64,000 nt of DNA from Eubacteriales bacterium (GCA_028705775.1 JAQWCW010000002.1:113748-177747), one strand, 5' to 3'; counted from the first letter of the stretch, positions 18,061 to 27,050 are shown. Numbers and translations: made by a program. The notes: generated from the letters alone by a model not told the origin.

Positions 18061-19146
18061 TTACTGGATTTCTACGCCCTTTACAATGGCGATGATGGAG
18101 GTTACGCCGGCAACGTCCATAACTTCGCCTTCGGCAACGATGGTTTCGCCGTTGATGTCAACGATAGGGCCGGTGAATACGTCCCAGCCGCCGAGAATCT
18201 TGGCTTCGGCAGCGGCAATCGCTTCAGCGGTGCCTTCCGCAGCATTCTTGGTGAGGGGCGCAAGTCCGACAACACCGCTGTCGTACATCGGGAAGATGTT
18301 TTCGCACTTCCAAGTGCCGTCGATAACAGCCTGAACTTCGGCGGTTACGATAATGCCCCAGTTCCAGACGGGAGCGGTGATGAAAGCGTCGGGAGCGTCC
18401 TCGGAAACATCGGCGTTGTAGCCTACGCTAAACGCTTTGCGCTCCTGAGCGGCGATGGAGGGCATGGCGGTGTCGCAATGCTGAGCAATTACGTCGCAGC
18501 CCGCGTCGAGCAGCGCGTCGGCGGTCTGGCGCTCAAGGTTTGCGTCATACCAGGTGTTGGTGTACTTTACATACACAACGGCGTCGCGGTTGACGCTCTG
18601 TACGCCGAGGGCGAAAGCGTCGAAGCCGCCGATGACTTCAGGGGTGGGCATAGCGGCTACGAAGCCGATTTTGTTGCTGACGGTCTTGAGTCCGGCAGCA
18701 ATTCCGCTCAGGTAGCGAGCCTGATAGATAGCGCCGAAATAGTTGTTGAAGTTAACTCCGTTGTTCTTGTAGCCGGAGCAATGGGAGAAGATAACATTCG
18801 GGAATTCTTCAGCCATTTCTTCCATGTAATCCATGAAACCGTAGCTGTTTGCGAAGATTATCTGGCAGCCTTGGTCAACGAGCTCGCGGATAGCTTCCTC
18901 GCAGGAGGCGTCCTCGGCAACGTTGGTCTTGATGATTACCTGGTCTTCGGAAAGTCCAAGAGCGTCCATCATGTAGAGGGTTCCCTGATGATGAGCGTAG
19001 GTGTAACCCTTGTCAACAGTATCTCCGACATATACGAAACCGACCTTGAGGTCTTCCTTCGCAACGGGAGCGAACTCTGCCATAGCGGGTACAGCCATGG
19101 CGAACACCATCACGAGCGCGAGCAGAGCAACCAGCAGCTTCTTCAT
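18061..19146 (-). CDS. BmpA/PnrA-type nucleoside-binding protein
   Basis: Extracytoplasmic substrate-binding protein of 361 residues for the neighbouring ABC importer. After the signal peptide (MKKLLVALLALVMVFAMAVP, cleavage likely after AMA) the BMP domain begins LKVGFVYVGDTVDKGYTYAHHQG, with FANSYGFMDYMEE and VIFSHCSGYKNN further on. Monoderm relatives are usually lipoproteins, but no lipobox cysteine is seen here. I use ATG 19146: the AAGGAG sits directly against the upstream ATG 19155 but 9 nt from 19146. By family it should bind purine nucleosides; the xpt neighbour supports purines. Confidence 0.88.
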   Translation of the reverse strand: MKKLLVALLALVMVFAMAVPAMAEFAPVAKEDLKVGFVYVGDTVDKGYTYAHHQGTLYMMDALGLSEDQVIIKTNVAEDASCEEAIRELVDQGCQIIFANSYGFMDYMEEMAEEFPNVIFSHCSGYKNNGVNFNNYFGAIYQARYLSGIAAGLKTVSNKIGFVAAMPTPEVIGGFDAFALGVQSVNRDAVVYVKYTNTWYDANLERQTADALLDAGCDVIAQHCDTAMPSIAAQERKAFSVGYNADVSEDAPDAFITAPVWNWGIIVTAEVQAVIDGTWKCENIFPMYDSGVVGLAPLTKNAAEGTAEAIAAAEAKILGGWDVFTGPIVDINGETIVAEGEVMDVAGVTSIIAIVKGVEIQ

Positions 19147-19171
19147 GTTTGGCATCTCCTTAATTTATATG

Positions 19172-19753
19172 TCAATCGTCCTCGCGGAGGATTATCTTGC
19201 CATCCTCGACCGCGTCCACGATTGCCAGCGATTCAACGTGCAGCCCCGCCTCGCGAAGCCGCTTCCCACCGGGCTGATAGCCCTTTTCAACGCAGATGCC
19301 TACGCCGACAACCTCCGCTCCGGCTTGCCTGCAAAGGCTTATAAGCCCCTGAACAGCTTCGCCGTTGGCAAGAAAATCGTCGATAATAAGCACCCGACTT
19401 TCGGGATTGAGGTATTCCCTGCACACGCGAATCGTGTTCTCCTTCTGGTGGGTGAAGGAGTACACCTTGGCAGTGTACATTTCGCCGTTTACGTTGCGCG
19501 TTTCGCCCTTCTTGGCGAAAACTATCGGAACGTTTCCAAGCGCCTGCGCTACGGTTACGGCAACGGCGATTCCGCTCGCCTCGATTGTAAGGATTGTGTC
19601 AACCCTGTCATCCTTGAAGCGGCGCGCGAATTCGTTTCCCATTTCGGCGAGCAGAGCGGTGTCGATTCGGTGGTTGAGAAACATATCCACCTTGATGATA
19701 TCGGTGCCAATCGCCTTGCCTCGGCTCATAATCGCTTGTTTCAATGCGTTCAT
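19172..19753 (-). CDS. xpt: Xanthine phosphoribosyltransferase
   Basis: Xpt salvages xanthine by joining it to PRPP, giving XMP for guanine nucleotide synthesis in the cytoplasm. The 193-residue length and the sequence match the Xpt family: N-terminal DIIKVDMFLNHRID, the segment TIEASGIAVA, and the PRPP-binding loop VLIIDDFLANGEA. It heads the importer operon, 25 nt before the binding protein, which links base or nucleoside uptake to salvage. In Bacilli xpt usually has a purine riboswitch; here the leader is too short for one. Confidence 0.93.
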   Translation of the reverse strand: MNALKQAIMSRGKAIGTDIIKVDMFLNHRIDTALLAEMGNEFARRFKDDRVDTILTIEASGIAVAVTVAQALGNVPIVFAKKGETRNVNGEMYTAKVYSFTHQKENTIRVCREYLNPESRVLIIDDFLANGEAVQGLISLCRQAGAEVVGVGICVEKGYQPGGKRLREAGLHVESLAIVDAVEDGKIILREDD

Positions 19754-19799
19754 TTATCTGCCCCCAAAAATCCGAACATTCCGCAATGGGAATGCAACT

Positions 19800-19828
19800 A
19801 TTATACGCCTATTCGACATTGATTTCAA
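19800..19828 (-). promoter_or_regulatory. Promoter for the xpt-importer operon
   Basis: On the minus strand TTGAAA (19828-19823) and a perfect TATAAT (19805-19800) are 17 bp apart. Transcription would start near 19793, giving a leader of only about 40 nt. Confidence 0.82.
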
Positions 19829-19991
19829 CAGTTTTATGAAATCTGCGCAACTTGTAAGAATAATTCTGTTTTTCGATACACATGGGTAAAAAACGTCACA
19901 AATCGCTTTTCCGCGTCTGAAATGCGCTTTGCAGAAGCGAAAAAACACGAACGTTTGTAAATATCAGGGCAGGCGTTTCCCAAGCGCATAT

Positions 19992-20026
19992 AAAACGGAA
20001 GCCGAGTCGATTTGCCGCGGCTTCCG
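19992..20026 (-). terminator. Terminator of the SH3b/peptidoglycan-binding gene
   Basis: On the minus strand CGGAAGCCG (20026-20018) pairs with CGGCTTCCG (20004-19996), followed by TTTT. Between this and the xpt promoter (19829-19991) I see nothing else. Confidence 0.75.
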
Positions 20027-20062
20027 CTGAATTGCGTATGGCTTTAATTTGTGCTTGCTTAA

Positions 20063-22402
20063 TTACGGAACGGTTTCTCCGGTCAGCGCCTTCCACGCCT
20101 TTCTCAGAGCGTTCTGGTGCTGCACTCCGTACTTCGGGTCGTTCTTTGTGCATTCCGACATATCGCGCAGGAAATGCACGCACAGGTGGCCGTCGAAGTC
20201 GTTCGTCTTGATTGAGCCGCTCAGGTGGGGAACGTTGTGCATTGTCGCCATCGTCCACTCGCCGCCGGGCAGCTGAACCCATACCGCCTTAGGCGTCCAT
20301 GTGTTTTTCATTCCGAAGGCGTAGTACATTATCAGCGTGTCCTCGGCAGTTACCGGCTCTGAATCCGCGTGCCGCCCCATAGCGTAGAATCGAAAATGCC
20401 ACGCAAGTCCGGAGGCGGGGTCGTAGACCAGCACCTTTTGACCGGAGCGGTACTTCGTCTTGATATAGTCGTTCCAATGCAGGAGCTGTACGCTGCTTGC
20501 CGCAGGGGGCGTAATCTTGCCGACGCCCGCTCCAAGCTGCGGAATCGGCGTTCCCTCGGCTGTAATATCGTCCCCGTAAAGCTTTTTGAGCGTTATCGGG
20601 CCTGCAACGCCGTCCGTTGATATTCCCGCTTCCTTCTGGAAGGCTTTAACGGCGGCGGTCGTCGCACTGTCGTATGTTCCGCTTGCCGCGCTGAGGTAGC
20701 CCAAATCCACAAGGCGGTTTTGCATTAGCACAACCTGCTCGCCGCTCGCTCCCGCTTTGAGAATGAGGGAGGTGTCGGGCTTGCCGGTCGGCGATACGGG
20801 CGTTGACGGGGGAGGGGTAGGCGTTACGGCGGGCGTATCGGAGGTGAAATCGAGGTATTTTGTCATTACATAGCCGACAGTGTTATCGTAAATAACCTTG
20901 CTCCATGTTTCGCCCTTTTCATAAACGACGAGCAGCGTTTTGTTCGGAATCGTATCGAGCTTCTTGCTGTCCGTTGACGCGCTCTGACGCAGGTTGAGCG
21001 CTCCGCCCTTTACATATGCCGACAGCTCGGTATCCTTTTTCGGGGTGGGCGTAGGCGGCGCGGGGGTCTGCACGGCGGGCGCTGTGGGCGTTGCCGTCGG
21101 TTTCGGAGAGCCGGTGAAAACAAGGTATTTGGACATTACATAGCCCTTTGTTCCGTCGTATTCGGCGGCGCACCATGTAGCGCCCTTTTCGGTTACGGTA
21201 AACGGAGTGTTGCCGGGAATGCTCGCAAGCACAGTTGCGCTTGTTGACGGCTCTTCGCGGAGCTTCAGCCATGTGCTGGTGGTGATTACCGTGTAAGCGC
21301 CGCTTTCGTCGGGCTTCGGCGTCGGTACTTTTGTGGGAGTGGGTGACGGGCTGGGAGATGGGGTAACAACCGGCTCAGCCGTCGCCGTTACCGCGGGCTT
21401 TGGCGTTGCGGTTATCACCGGCTCGGGCGTTGCCGTCACGGTCGCAGTTTCCGTCGGCTTTGCTTCGGGAGCTTCCGTTTCCGATGTCGGAACGCTTCCG
21501 AAAACCACGTACTTGGTCATGACGTAGCCTGCTTTGCCGCCGTAAACCGCCTTGCACCATGTGTCGCCTTTTTCGGTTACGGTAAAGCGGGTTTTGCCCG
21601 GAATGCTTTTCAGAATCGTTGCGCCGGTCGAGGGGCTTTTGCGCAGCTTGAGCCATATGCTGTTTGTATATGCGTCATAATTGACTGAGGCTTCGGGCGC
21701 TTTTGTCGGCGCTGTCGTCTTTTCCGGCGCTGCCGTTTTCTCGGTTTCGGGTTCTTTGGTCGGGGTAGGCTTGGCTTCTTCCTCCTTGGAAGGGGGCGTT
21801 CCGAAGGTCAGGTACTCGGTCATGACATATCCTGCCTTGCCGCCGTACACAATGCTGCACCATTTGCTTCCCCTGTCGTAAACCCTCAGCTCCGTGCCGC
21901 CGGGAATGCTTTTCAGCACAGTTGCTCCGGTTGAGGCGCTTTCGCGCATTTTAAGCCAGCCTTTTGTAACGTATGCGCTTTCCCACTGACCTGACGGCGC
22001 GTCGGTTTTCTCTGCCTTTGGCGTTTCCGTCGGGCTTGAGGAGGCGTCGTCCGGCGCGACGGTAGCGTAGCTGCCGCCCATTGACATCACAAGGTTCTGT
22101 ATTACATCCTGAGTCTGCGGGCCTGCTTTGCCGTCCGCGTCAAGCCCCATATCCTTCTGAAGCTCTTTTACGGCTTCATAGGTCTTTTGCCCGTAGGAGC
22201 CGTCCGGAGTTCCGCAGTCGTAGCCGAGAAACGAAAGCGCCTCCTGAAGCGCCTTTACGTTGCTGCCCTTCATTCCCTTGCTGAGCGTTTGCGCGGAAGC
22301 CGCCTCCGCGGATGAGGAAAATAAAAAAGAAGCGGACGAAACGGGGGAGAGCAGAATGCTCCCTACCACTAAAATCGCCGCCGTTTTCTTTAACAATTTC
22401 AT
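20063..22402 (-). CDS. Exported protein with two peptidoglycan-binding domains, four SH3b repeats and a Cys-His C-terminal domain
   Basis: A 779-residue exported wall protein. Order: signal peptide (1-35, ending SSAEAA), a PG_binding_1 domain (about 40-105), four bacterial SH3 repeats at roughly 140-200, 240-300, 365-425 and 460-520 (each with WLKLR- or LNLR-like starts and GYVMTKYL ends), Pro/Thr-rich linkers between them, a second PG_binding_1 domain (about 555-620), and a C-terminal domain of about 140 residues. This last domain contains HNVPH (722-726) and GHLCVHF (738-744), a spaced His and Cys-x-His pattern reminiscent of, but not matching, the L,D-transpeptidase SHGC motif. I infer a wall-acting enzyme or scaffold. 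AGGGGGTG precedes ATG 22402. Confidence 0.82.
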   Translation of the reverse strand: MKLLKKTAAILVVGSILLSPVSSASFLFSSSAEAASAQTLSKGMKGSNVKALQEALSFLGYDCGTPDGSYGQKTYEAVKELQKDMGLDADGKAGPQTQDVIQNLVMSMGGSYATVAPDDASSSPTETPKAEKTDAPSGQWESAYVTKGWLKMRESASTGATVLKSIPGGTELRVYDRGSKWCSIVYGGKAGYVMTEYLTFGTPPSKEEEAKPTPTKEPETEKTAAPEKTTAPTKAPEASVNYDAYTNSIWLKLRKSPSTGATILKSIPGKTRFTVTEKGDTWCKAVYGGKAGYVMTKYVVFGSVPTSETEAPEAKPTETATVTATPEPVITATPKPAVTATAEPVVTPSPSPSPTPTKVPTPKPDESGAYTVITTSTWLKLREEPSTSATVLASIPGNTPFTVTEKGATWCAAEYDGTKGYVMSKYLVFTGSPKPTATPTAPAVQTPAPPTPTPKKDTELSAYVKGGALNLRQSASTDSKKLDTIPNKTLLVVYEKGETWSKVIYDNTVGYVMTKYLDFTSDTPAVTPTPPPSTPVSPTGKPDTSLILKAGASGEQVVLMQNRLVDLGYLSAASGTYDSATTAAVKAFQKEAGISTDGVAGPITLKKLYGDDITAEGTPIPQLGAGVGKITPPAASSVQLLHWNDYIKTKYRSGQKVLVYDPASGLAWHFRFYAMGRHADSEPVTAEDTLIMYYAFGMKNTWTPKAVWVQLPGGEWTMATMHNVPHLSGSIKTNDFDGHLCVHFLRDMSECTKNDPKYGVQHQNALRKAWKALTGETVP

Positions 22403-22434
22403 AAAAGCACCCCCTAAATGTTACGTTTGTATGA

Positions 22435-22462
22435 AGTATATCACAAATATATTACACTGTAA
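22435..22462 (-). promoter_or_regulatory. Promoter for the SH3b/peptidoglycan-binding gene
   Basis: On the minus strand TTACAG (22462-22457) and TATACT (22440-22435) are 16 bp apart, about 30 nt before the start codon. Confidence 0.6.
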
Positions 22463-22511
22463 AGGGGGATACTGAAATATATTGGCTTGTAAATGTTACC
22501 TTTCTATTTTG

Positions 22512-23333
22512 TTACTCCGCTGTTTCACCCAAAAGAGCAAGAAGGTTCTTGCCCAGAATCATTTCCTCGGCTTTATCCGAAAGCCCGAGCGCATGGAAGC
22601 GCTCAAGCTCCTGCGTCGCGTCCCACATAGGGTAATCCGTTCCGAAAAGCACTCTTTCGTATCCGTATGCGTCGATTGCCGCGCGCGCTTCTTCCTTTGT
22701 TATTGCGTAAAGGGAGCTTGATGTATCGACATAAACGTTTTTATCGGCAAGCACTCTTGCCGCGTCCGTCCATTCGCCCCAGCCGCCGAGATGTGCGCAG
22801 ATTGCGGTAAGGCGGGGATGATTTTTCAGAACGCGCGCCATCTGTTCGGGATTTGAGTAGCTGTATCGCGGGTCTCCTGTGTGGATTAATACGGGGCATA
22901 CGCCCTCGCAGATTGCGAAAAGCTTGTCCGCACCCTTATCGTCAAGCGCGAATTTCTGCATATCAGGATGGATTTTAACGCCCTTCAGCCCCAAGCCCAT
23001 CGCTCTTTCAAGCTCCGCTTCCATGTTCTCCATGTCGGGGTGGAGGGTCAGAAAGCCGGTGAAAAGCTTCGGGTTTGAATTTACCGTTGAAGCGACGAAA
23101 TCGTTGATATGCACTGCGTTTTTCGGAACAACCGCAACGGAGTGAACCATATATTTGTTGATTCCCGCTTTACCTCCGAGCTTCAAAAGCTCCGAAACCG
23201 TACCCTCCGCCGCCATTTCAAGCGAATAAAAGCCGCCAATCATTTCGCTCGCGCGCTTCGCAATTTTGTCGGGAAAAATGTGAGCGTGAACGTCGTAAAT
23301 AAAGCTGATGGTAATCGCCTCCGCAATAATCAT
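22512..23333 (-). CDS. Amidohydrolase family protein (Amidohydro_2 TIM barrel)
   Basis: A metal-dependent hydrolase or decarboxylase of the amidohydrolase superfamily, about 273 residues. Metal ligands visible in order: DVHAHIF (HxH), the lysine/histidine of GVKIHPD, VLIHTGD, ICAHLGG, and the aspartate of VLFGTDYPMW. The substrate is not predictable. The start is unclear: ATG 23333 lies about 12 nt after the likely transcription start with no ribosome binding site, whereas a good GGAGG (23322-23318) lies downstream of it with only ATT or ATC codons in the right place and frame. Frames further upstream precede the promoter -10. Confidence 0.82.
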   Translation of the reverse strand: MIIAEAITISFIYDVHAHIFPDKIAKRASEMIGGFYSLEMAAEGTVSELLKLGGKAGINKYMVHSVAVVPKNAVHINDFVASTVNSNPKLFTGFLTLHPDMENMEAELERAMGLGLKGVKIHPDMQKFALDDKGADKLFAICEGVCPVLIHTGDPRYSYSNPEQMARVLKNHPRLTAICAHLGGWGEWTDAARVLADKNVYVDTSSSLYAITKEEARAAIDAYGYERVLFGTDYPMWDATQELERFHALGLSDKAEEMILGKNLLALLGETAE

Positions 23334-23351
23334 AAACGAAATACAGATGAT

Positions 23352-23357
23352 ATTATA
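23352..23357 (-). promoter_or_regulatory. -10 element upstream of the amidohydrolase gene
   Basis: A perfect TATAAT on the minus strand (23357-23352); no good -35 is found at 16-18 bp. Confidence 0.4.
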
Positions 23358-23530
23358 CACGACTTGCGCCCTCATGACCATTCTTCGTATGTATTTCCGC
23401 TGCCTAAAATGAATTCGGCTGGCATATCCGATTTTCGCAATTCATGCTCTGAGAAGCCGCAATAGATGAATAGCGCGCCCTGCGGTTATTTGGTATTATA
23501 GCTTTATCAAAAAGCAGGATGGTGAAACAT

Positions 23531-25075
23531 ATGAAGAAACTTGCAGCCATTACACTCGCGCTGATGACCGCCCTCTGCGGCTTCCCTGCCGCCGCGGCGT
23601 TTGGCGAGAGCGCGTCCCCGAACAACATATACGAATCGGATTTCTCGCAGGACACGGACGGATGGTATCCAAGAAGCGGCGACGGCGCGGCGCAGCTTGC
23701 CCAAAACGCCGGCTTCATCACAATAACCGGCAGAAGCGACACGTGGAATTCTCCCGGGCGCGATTTTGAGCTTATCGCCGGCGAAAGCTATAAGATTGAG
23801 TTTGAAATAAGGCAGGACGAGCTTGAAAGCGCGGAGTTCATTCTTTCAAGCGCTTATACTGTCGCGAGCAGCGAGAGCTATACCAACATCATGTCCGGCT
23901 CCGTCGGCAGCGGCGTATGGAAGAAGATGAGCGGAATATATATCGCTCCCGCCGCCGATAAATACACTCTTTATATAGAAACGAAGGGCAATGCGTCGCT
24001 TTCGTATTCGATTCGCTCCTTCTCCGTTATAAAGAATTCGCCCACCTATTCCTATGACATTCCCTCGCTCAGGGAGCTTTACGCTTCTGCGTTCGATTTC
24101 GGCACTGCCGTAACGCAGAACGAGGCTGTCAATAAGAAGCGCATGGATTTCTTCGCCTCGCAGTTTTCAATAATGACGCCCGGCAATGAGCTGAAACCCG
24201 ATTCCGTGCTTGACGTCAGCGCGTCGAAGCGCCTAGTAACGTCTACGGGGGACGAAAAGAGCGTTGCGGTTCATTTTACGGCGGCGGCTCCGCTGCTTGA
24301 TTACTGCAAGGAGAACGGCATCAAGGTTCACGGTCATGTGCTTGTGTGGCACAGCCAGACTCCGGACGCGTTTTTCCGCGCAGGGTATGATAACAAGGCG
24401 GATTTCGTTGACCGCGATACGATGCTTGCCCGCCTTGAAAGCTATATCAAGCAGATAATGGAATACATGGACGCAAACTATCCCGGGCTTATCGTTTCAT
24501 GGGATGTCGTCAACGAGGCTATCGACGATAACGGCGGCGCTCTGCGCCAGAGCAACTGGACGAAGGTTGTCGGCGATGATTTCATCGAGCGCGCCTTTGA
24601 GTATGCCCGCAAGTATGCGCCGGAGGGAACTTTGCTGGTCTACAACGATTACAATACTCCCATCGAGCCTAAGCTTACCGGAATCTGCGCCTTGCTTGAC
24701 CGCCTTGTTGCCGAGGGCAATATCGACTGTTACGGCTTTCAGGCGCATCTGGGCGAATCGACTCCCACACCCTCCAAAATGCGCGCCGCAATGGAGAAGA
24801 TTGCCGCGAAGGGCTTGAAGCTCAGAATAAGCGAGCTTGACATCACCATTTCCAAGGACAACGAGGTGTTCTTCAAAACTCAGGCGTACCGCTACAAGAG
24901 CATGATGGAGCTGTTCCTTGAGTATAAGGACATCATCGAGGCGGTTCAGGTTTGGGGCGTCTGCGATGATTTGAGCTGGCGCGCGAGCCAGTTCCCGCTT
25001 CTGTTCGACAAGTACTGCCAGCCAAAGCCCGCGTTTAACGCGCTGGTTGAGCTTGCGCAATCGTTAGCCGAGTAA
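23531..25075 (+). CDS. Secreted GH10 endo-1,4-beta-xylanase with N-terminal carbohydrate-binding domain
   Basis: This is an extracellular xylan-degrading enzyme of 514 residues. A Sec signal peptide (1 to about 24, ending AAAAFG) is followed by a CBM_4_9-like beta-sandwich (about 31-170) and a GH10 barrel (about 178-510). The acid/base glutamate is E329 in WDVVNEAIDD, the nucleophile is E435 in LRISELDITI, and the substrate-binding motif HGHVLVWHSQTPD (267-279) is present. No wall anchor or second binding domain is seen, so it is probably released. ATG 23531 is preferred over 23519 because AGGATGGTG lies between them. It suggests growth on plant fibre, although no xylose genes adjoin. Confidence 0.93.
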   Translation: MKKLAAITLALMTALCGFPAAAAFGESASPNNIYESDFSQDTDGWYPRSGDGAAQLAQNAGFITITGRSDTWNSPGRDFELIAGESYKIEFEIRQDELESAEFILSSAYTVASSESYTNIMSGSVGSGVWKKMSGIYIAPAADKYTLYIETKGNASLSYSIRSFSVIKNSPTYSYDIPSLRELYASAFDFGTAVTQNEAVNKKRMDFFASQFSIMTPGNELKPDSVLDVSASKRLVTSTGDEKSVAVHFTAAAPLLDYCKENGIKVHGHVLVWHSQTPDAFFRAGYDNKADFVDRDTMLARLESYIKQIMEYMDANYPGLIVSWDVVNEAIDDNGGALRQSNWTKVVGDDFIERAFEYARKYAPEGTLLVYNDYNTPIEPKLTGICALLDRLVAEGNIDCYGFQAHLGESTPTPSKMRAAMEKIAAKGLKLRISELDITISKDNEVFFKTQAYRYKSMMELFLEYKDIIEAVQVWGVCDDLSWRASQFPLLFDKYCQPKPAFNALVELAQSLAE

Positions 25076-25099
25076 AAAGCAAGTGTTATCTGCACAGCA

Positions 25100-25131
25100 A
25101 AGCGCCCGCATTCGTTTGAACGCGGGCGCTT
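25100..25131. terminator. Bidirectional terminator between xylanase and thrS genes
   Basis: AAGCGCCCGC (25100-25109) pairs with GCGGGCGCTT (25122-25131), a 10-bp perfect stem between two convergent genes. The flanking T-rich or A-rich tracts are short. Confidence 0.6.
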
Positions 25132-25145
25132 GTTTCTGGATAAAA

Positions 25146-27050
25146 TCAGTCCAGAGTCTTGTCCTTGATTTCCTTCTTGAGCTTTTCGATAAGAGCGTCA
25201 ATCTCCATCGTTCCGAGATTCTCGCCCTTGCGGTTGCGGACGGCGACGCAGCCGCTTTCCGCTTCCTTGTCGCCCAGAACGAGCATATACGGAATCTTCA
25301 TCATCTGCGCCTCGCGAACCTTGAAGCCAATCTTCTCGTTGCGAAGGTCAAGCTCGGTGCGGATTCCCGCGTCCTCAAGCTTCTCCTGAAGCGCCTTTGC
25401 GGCGGAATCGGCGCGGTCGGTAATCGTCAGTATTTTCGCCTGAACGGGGGCGAGCCACAGCGGGAACGCGCCCGCAAACTGCTCCGTGATGATTCCGATA
25501 AAGCGCTCGATTGAGCCGAACACAACGCGGTGAATCATAACGGGGCGGTGCTTTTCACCGTCCGCTCCGACATAGGTAAGGTCGAAGCGCTCAGGCAGGT
25601 TCATGTCAAGCTGAATTGTTCCGCACTGCCATGTACGGCCGATGCAGTCCTCAAGATGGAAGTCAATCTTCGGGCCGTAGAACGCTCCGTCGCCCTCGTT
25701 GATTGTGTACTTTACTCCAAGCTCGTCAAGCGCGCCCTGCAGACCGTCCGTAGCCATAGCCCACATTTCGTCCGTTCCGATTGAATTTTCGGGGCGAGTT
25801 GAAAGCTCCACGGTATATTTGAAGCCGAAAACCTTGTAAACGCTGTCAATCAGGTTGTATACGCCCTTGATTTCGGAGCGAATCTGCTCGGGGGTCATGA
25901 AAATGTGGGCGTCATCCTGCGTGAAGCAGCGGACGCGCATAAGACCGTGGAGCGCTCCTGAAAGCTCATGGCGGTGTACAAGCCCAAGCTCGCCGCAGCG
26001 AATCGGCAGGTCGCGGTAGCTCCAGAGCTTGCGCTGATATACGAGCATTCCGCCGGGGCAGTTCATCGGCTTGATTGCAAAATCCGTATCGTCAATCTTC
26101 GTCGTGTACATATTCTCGCGGTAGTGGTCCCAATGCCCGCTGCGCTCCCAAAGTGCGCGGTTGAGCATCATAGGCGTTTTAATCTCCTCATAGCCCGCCT
26201 TGCGGTGGATTTCGCGCCAGTAGTTCTCAAGCTCGTTGCGCAGAATCATTCCCTTCGGGTAGAAGAAGGGGAAGCCGGGGCCTTCCTCAAGAATGTCGTA
26301 CAAATCCAGCTCGCGTCCGAGCTTGCGGTGGTCGCGCTTCTTCGCTTCCTCAATGCGCTCAAGGTAAACCCTCAAGTCCTCCTTGTTGGTGAACGCAGTT
26401 CCGTAAATGCGCTGAAGCATTTTGTTCTTCTCGCTTCCGCGCCAGTACGCGCCCGCTACGGAGGTTAGCTTAAACGCCTTTACCTTTCCGGTCGAGGGCA
26501 GATGCGGGCCTGCGCAAAGGTCGGTAAAGTCGCCCTGCTTATAGAAGGAAATAACCGCGTCCTCAGGCAGGTCGCGAATCAGCTCAACCTTGTACGGCTC
26601 GCCCTTTTCCTCCATGAACTTTATGGCTTCCTCGCGCGGCAGCTCAAAGCGCTCAAGGCGTTCGTTCTGCTGAACGATTTTACCCATTTCCTTTTCGAGC
26701 TTTTGCAGAATTTCGGGCGTGAACGGCTCGTCAACGTCGAAATCATAGTAGAAGCCGTTGTCGATGGAGGGGCCAATCGCAAGCTTCGCTTCGGGCATGA
26801 TATGCTTCATCGCCTGCGCGAGAACGTGCGAGGCGGTGTGGCGCAGAACGCGCTTGGCGTCGTCGTCCTCAAAGCTCAGTATTTCAAGCTCCGCTCCGTC
26901 CGGAACGGGCGCAACAAGCTCTTTCAGCTCGCCGTTTACGCGAGCCGCAAGCGCCGTTTTTTTGCATTCTTGGCTAATCTCGCCCGCAATGTCCAGCGCG
27001 TTCATTCCGTCCTTGAATTCGCGCTTTTCGCCTCTGAGGGATACTATCAT
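25146..27050 (-). CDS. thrS: Threonyl-tRNA synthetase
   Basis: ThrS charges tRNA-Thr and edits mischarged serine. The 634-residue protein has an N-terminal TGS domain (MIVSLRGEKREFKDG), the editing domain with HTASHVLAQAM and the CAGPH segment, the class II catalytic core with CPGGM, RHELSGALHGLMRVR and HRVVFGSIERFIGI, and an anticodon-binding domain at the C-terminus. Upstream open frame to 27125 is the T-box leader, not protein; AGGAGG lies 8 nt before ATG 27050. Expression is expected to rise when uncharged tRNA-Thr accumulates. Confidence 0.97.
   Translation of the reverse strand: MIVSLRGEKREFKDGMNALDIAGEISQECKKTALAARVNGELKELVAPVPDGAELEILSFEDDDAKRVLRHTASHVLAQAMKHIMPEAKLAIGPSIDNGFYYDFDVDEPFTPEILQKLEKEMGKIVQQNERLERFELPREEAIKFMEEKGEPYKVELIRDLPEDAVISFYKQGDFTDLCAGPHLPSTGKVKAFKLTSVAGAYWRGSEKNKMLQRIYGTAFTNKEDLRVYLERIEEAKKRDHRKLGRELDLYDILEEGPGFPFFYPKGMILRNELENYWREIHRKAGYEEIKTPMMLNRALWERSGHWDHYRENMYTTKIDDTDFAIKPMNCPGGMLVYQRKLWSYRDLPIRCGELGLVHRHELSGALHGLMRVRCFTQDDAHIFMTPEQIRSEIKGVYNLIDSVYKVFGFKYTVELSTRPENSIGTDEMWAMATDGLQGALDELGVKYTINEGDGAFYGPKIDFHLEDCIGRTWQCGTIQLDMNLPERFDLTYVGADGEKHRPVMIHRVVFGSIERFIGIITEQFAGAFPLWLAPVQAKILTITDRADSAAKALQEKLEDAGIRTELDLRNEKIGFKVREAQMMKIPYMLVLGDKEAESGCVAVRNRKGENLGTMEIDALIEKLKKEIKDKTLD

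Noticed and set aside
19754..20060. Purine riboswitch upstream of xpt
   Set aside because: No TATA...UCUACC-type aptamer core was found on the minus strand, and the promoter leaves only about 40 nt of leader.
21060..21480. Repeated Pro/Thr/Val codons in the SH3b protein considered as a DNA repeat or CRISPR-like array
   Set aside because: The repetition is in frame and encodes interdomain linkers; unit lengths vary and there are no conserved direct repeats with unique spacers.
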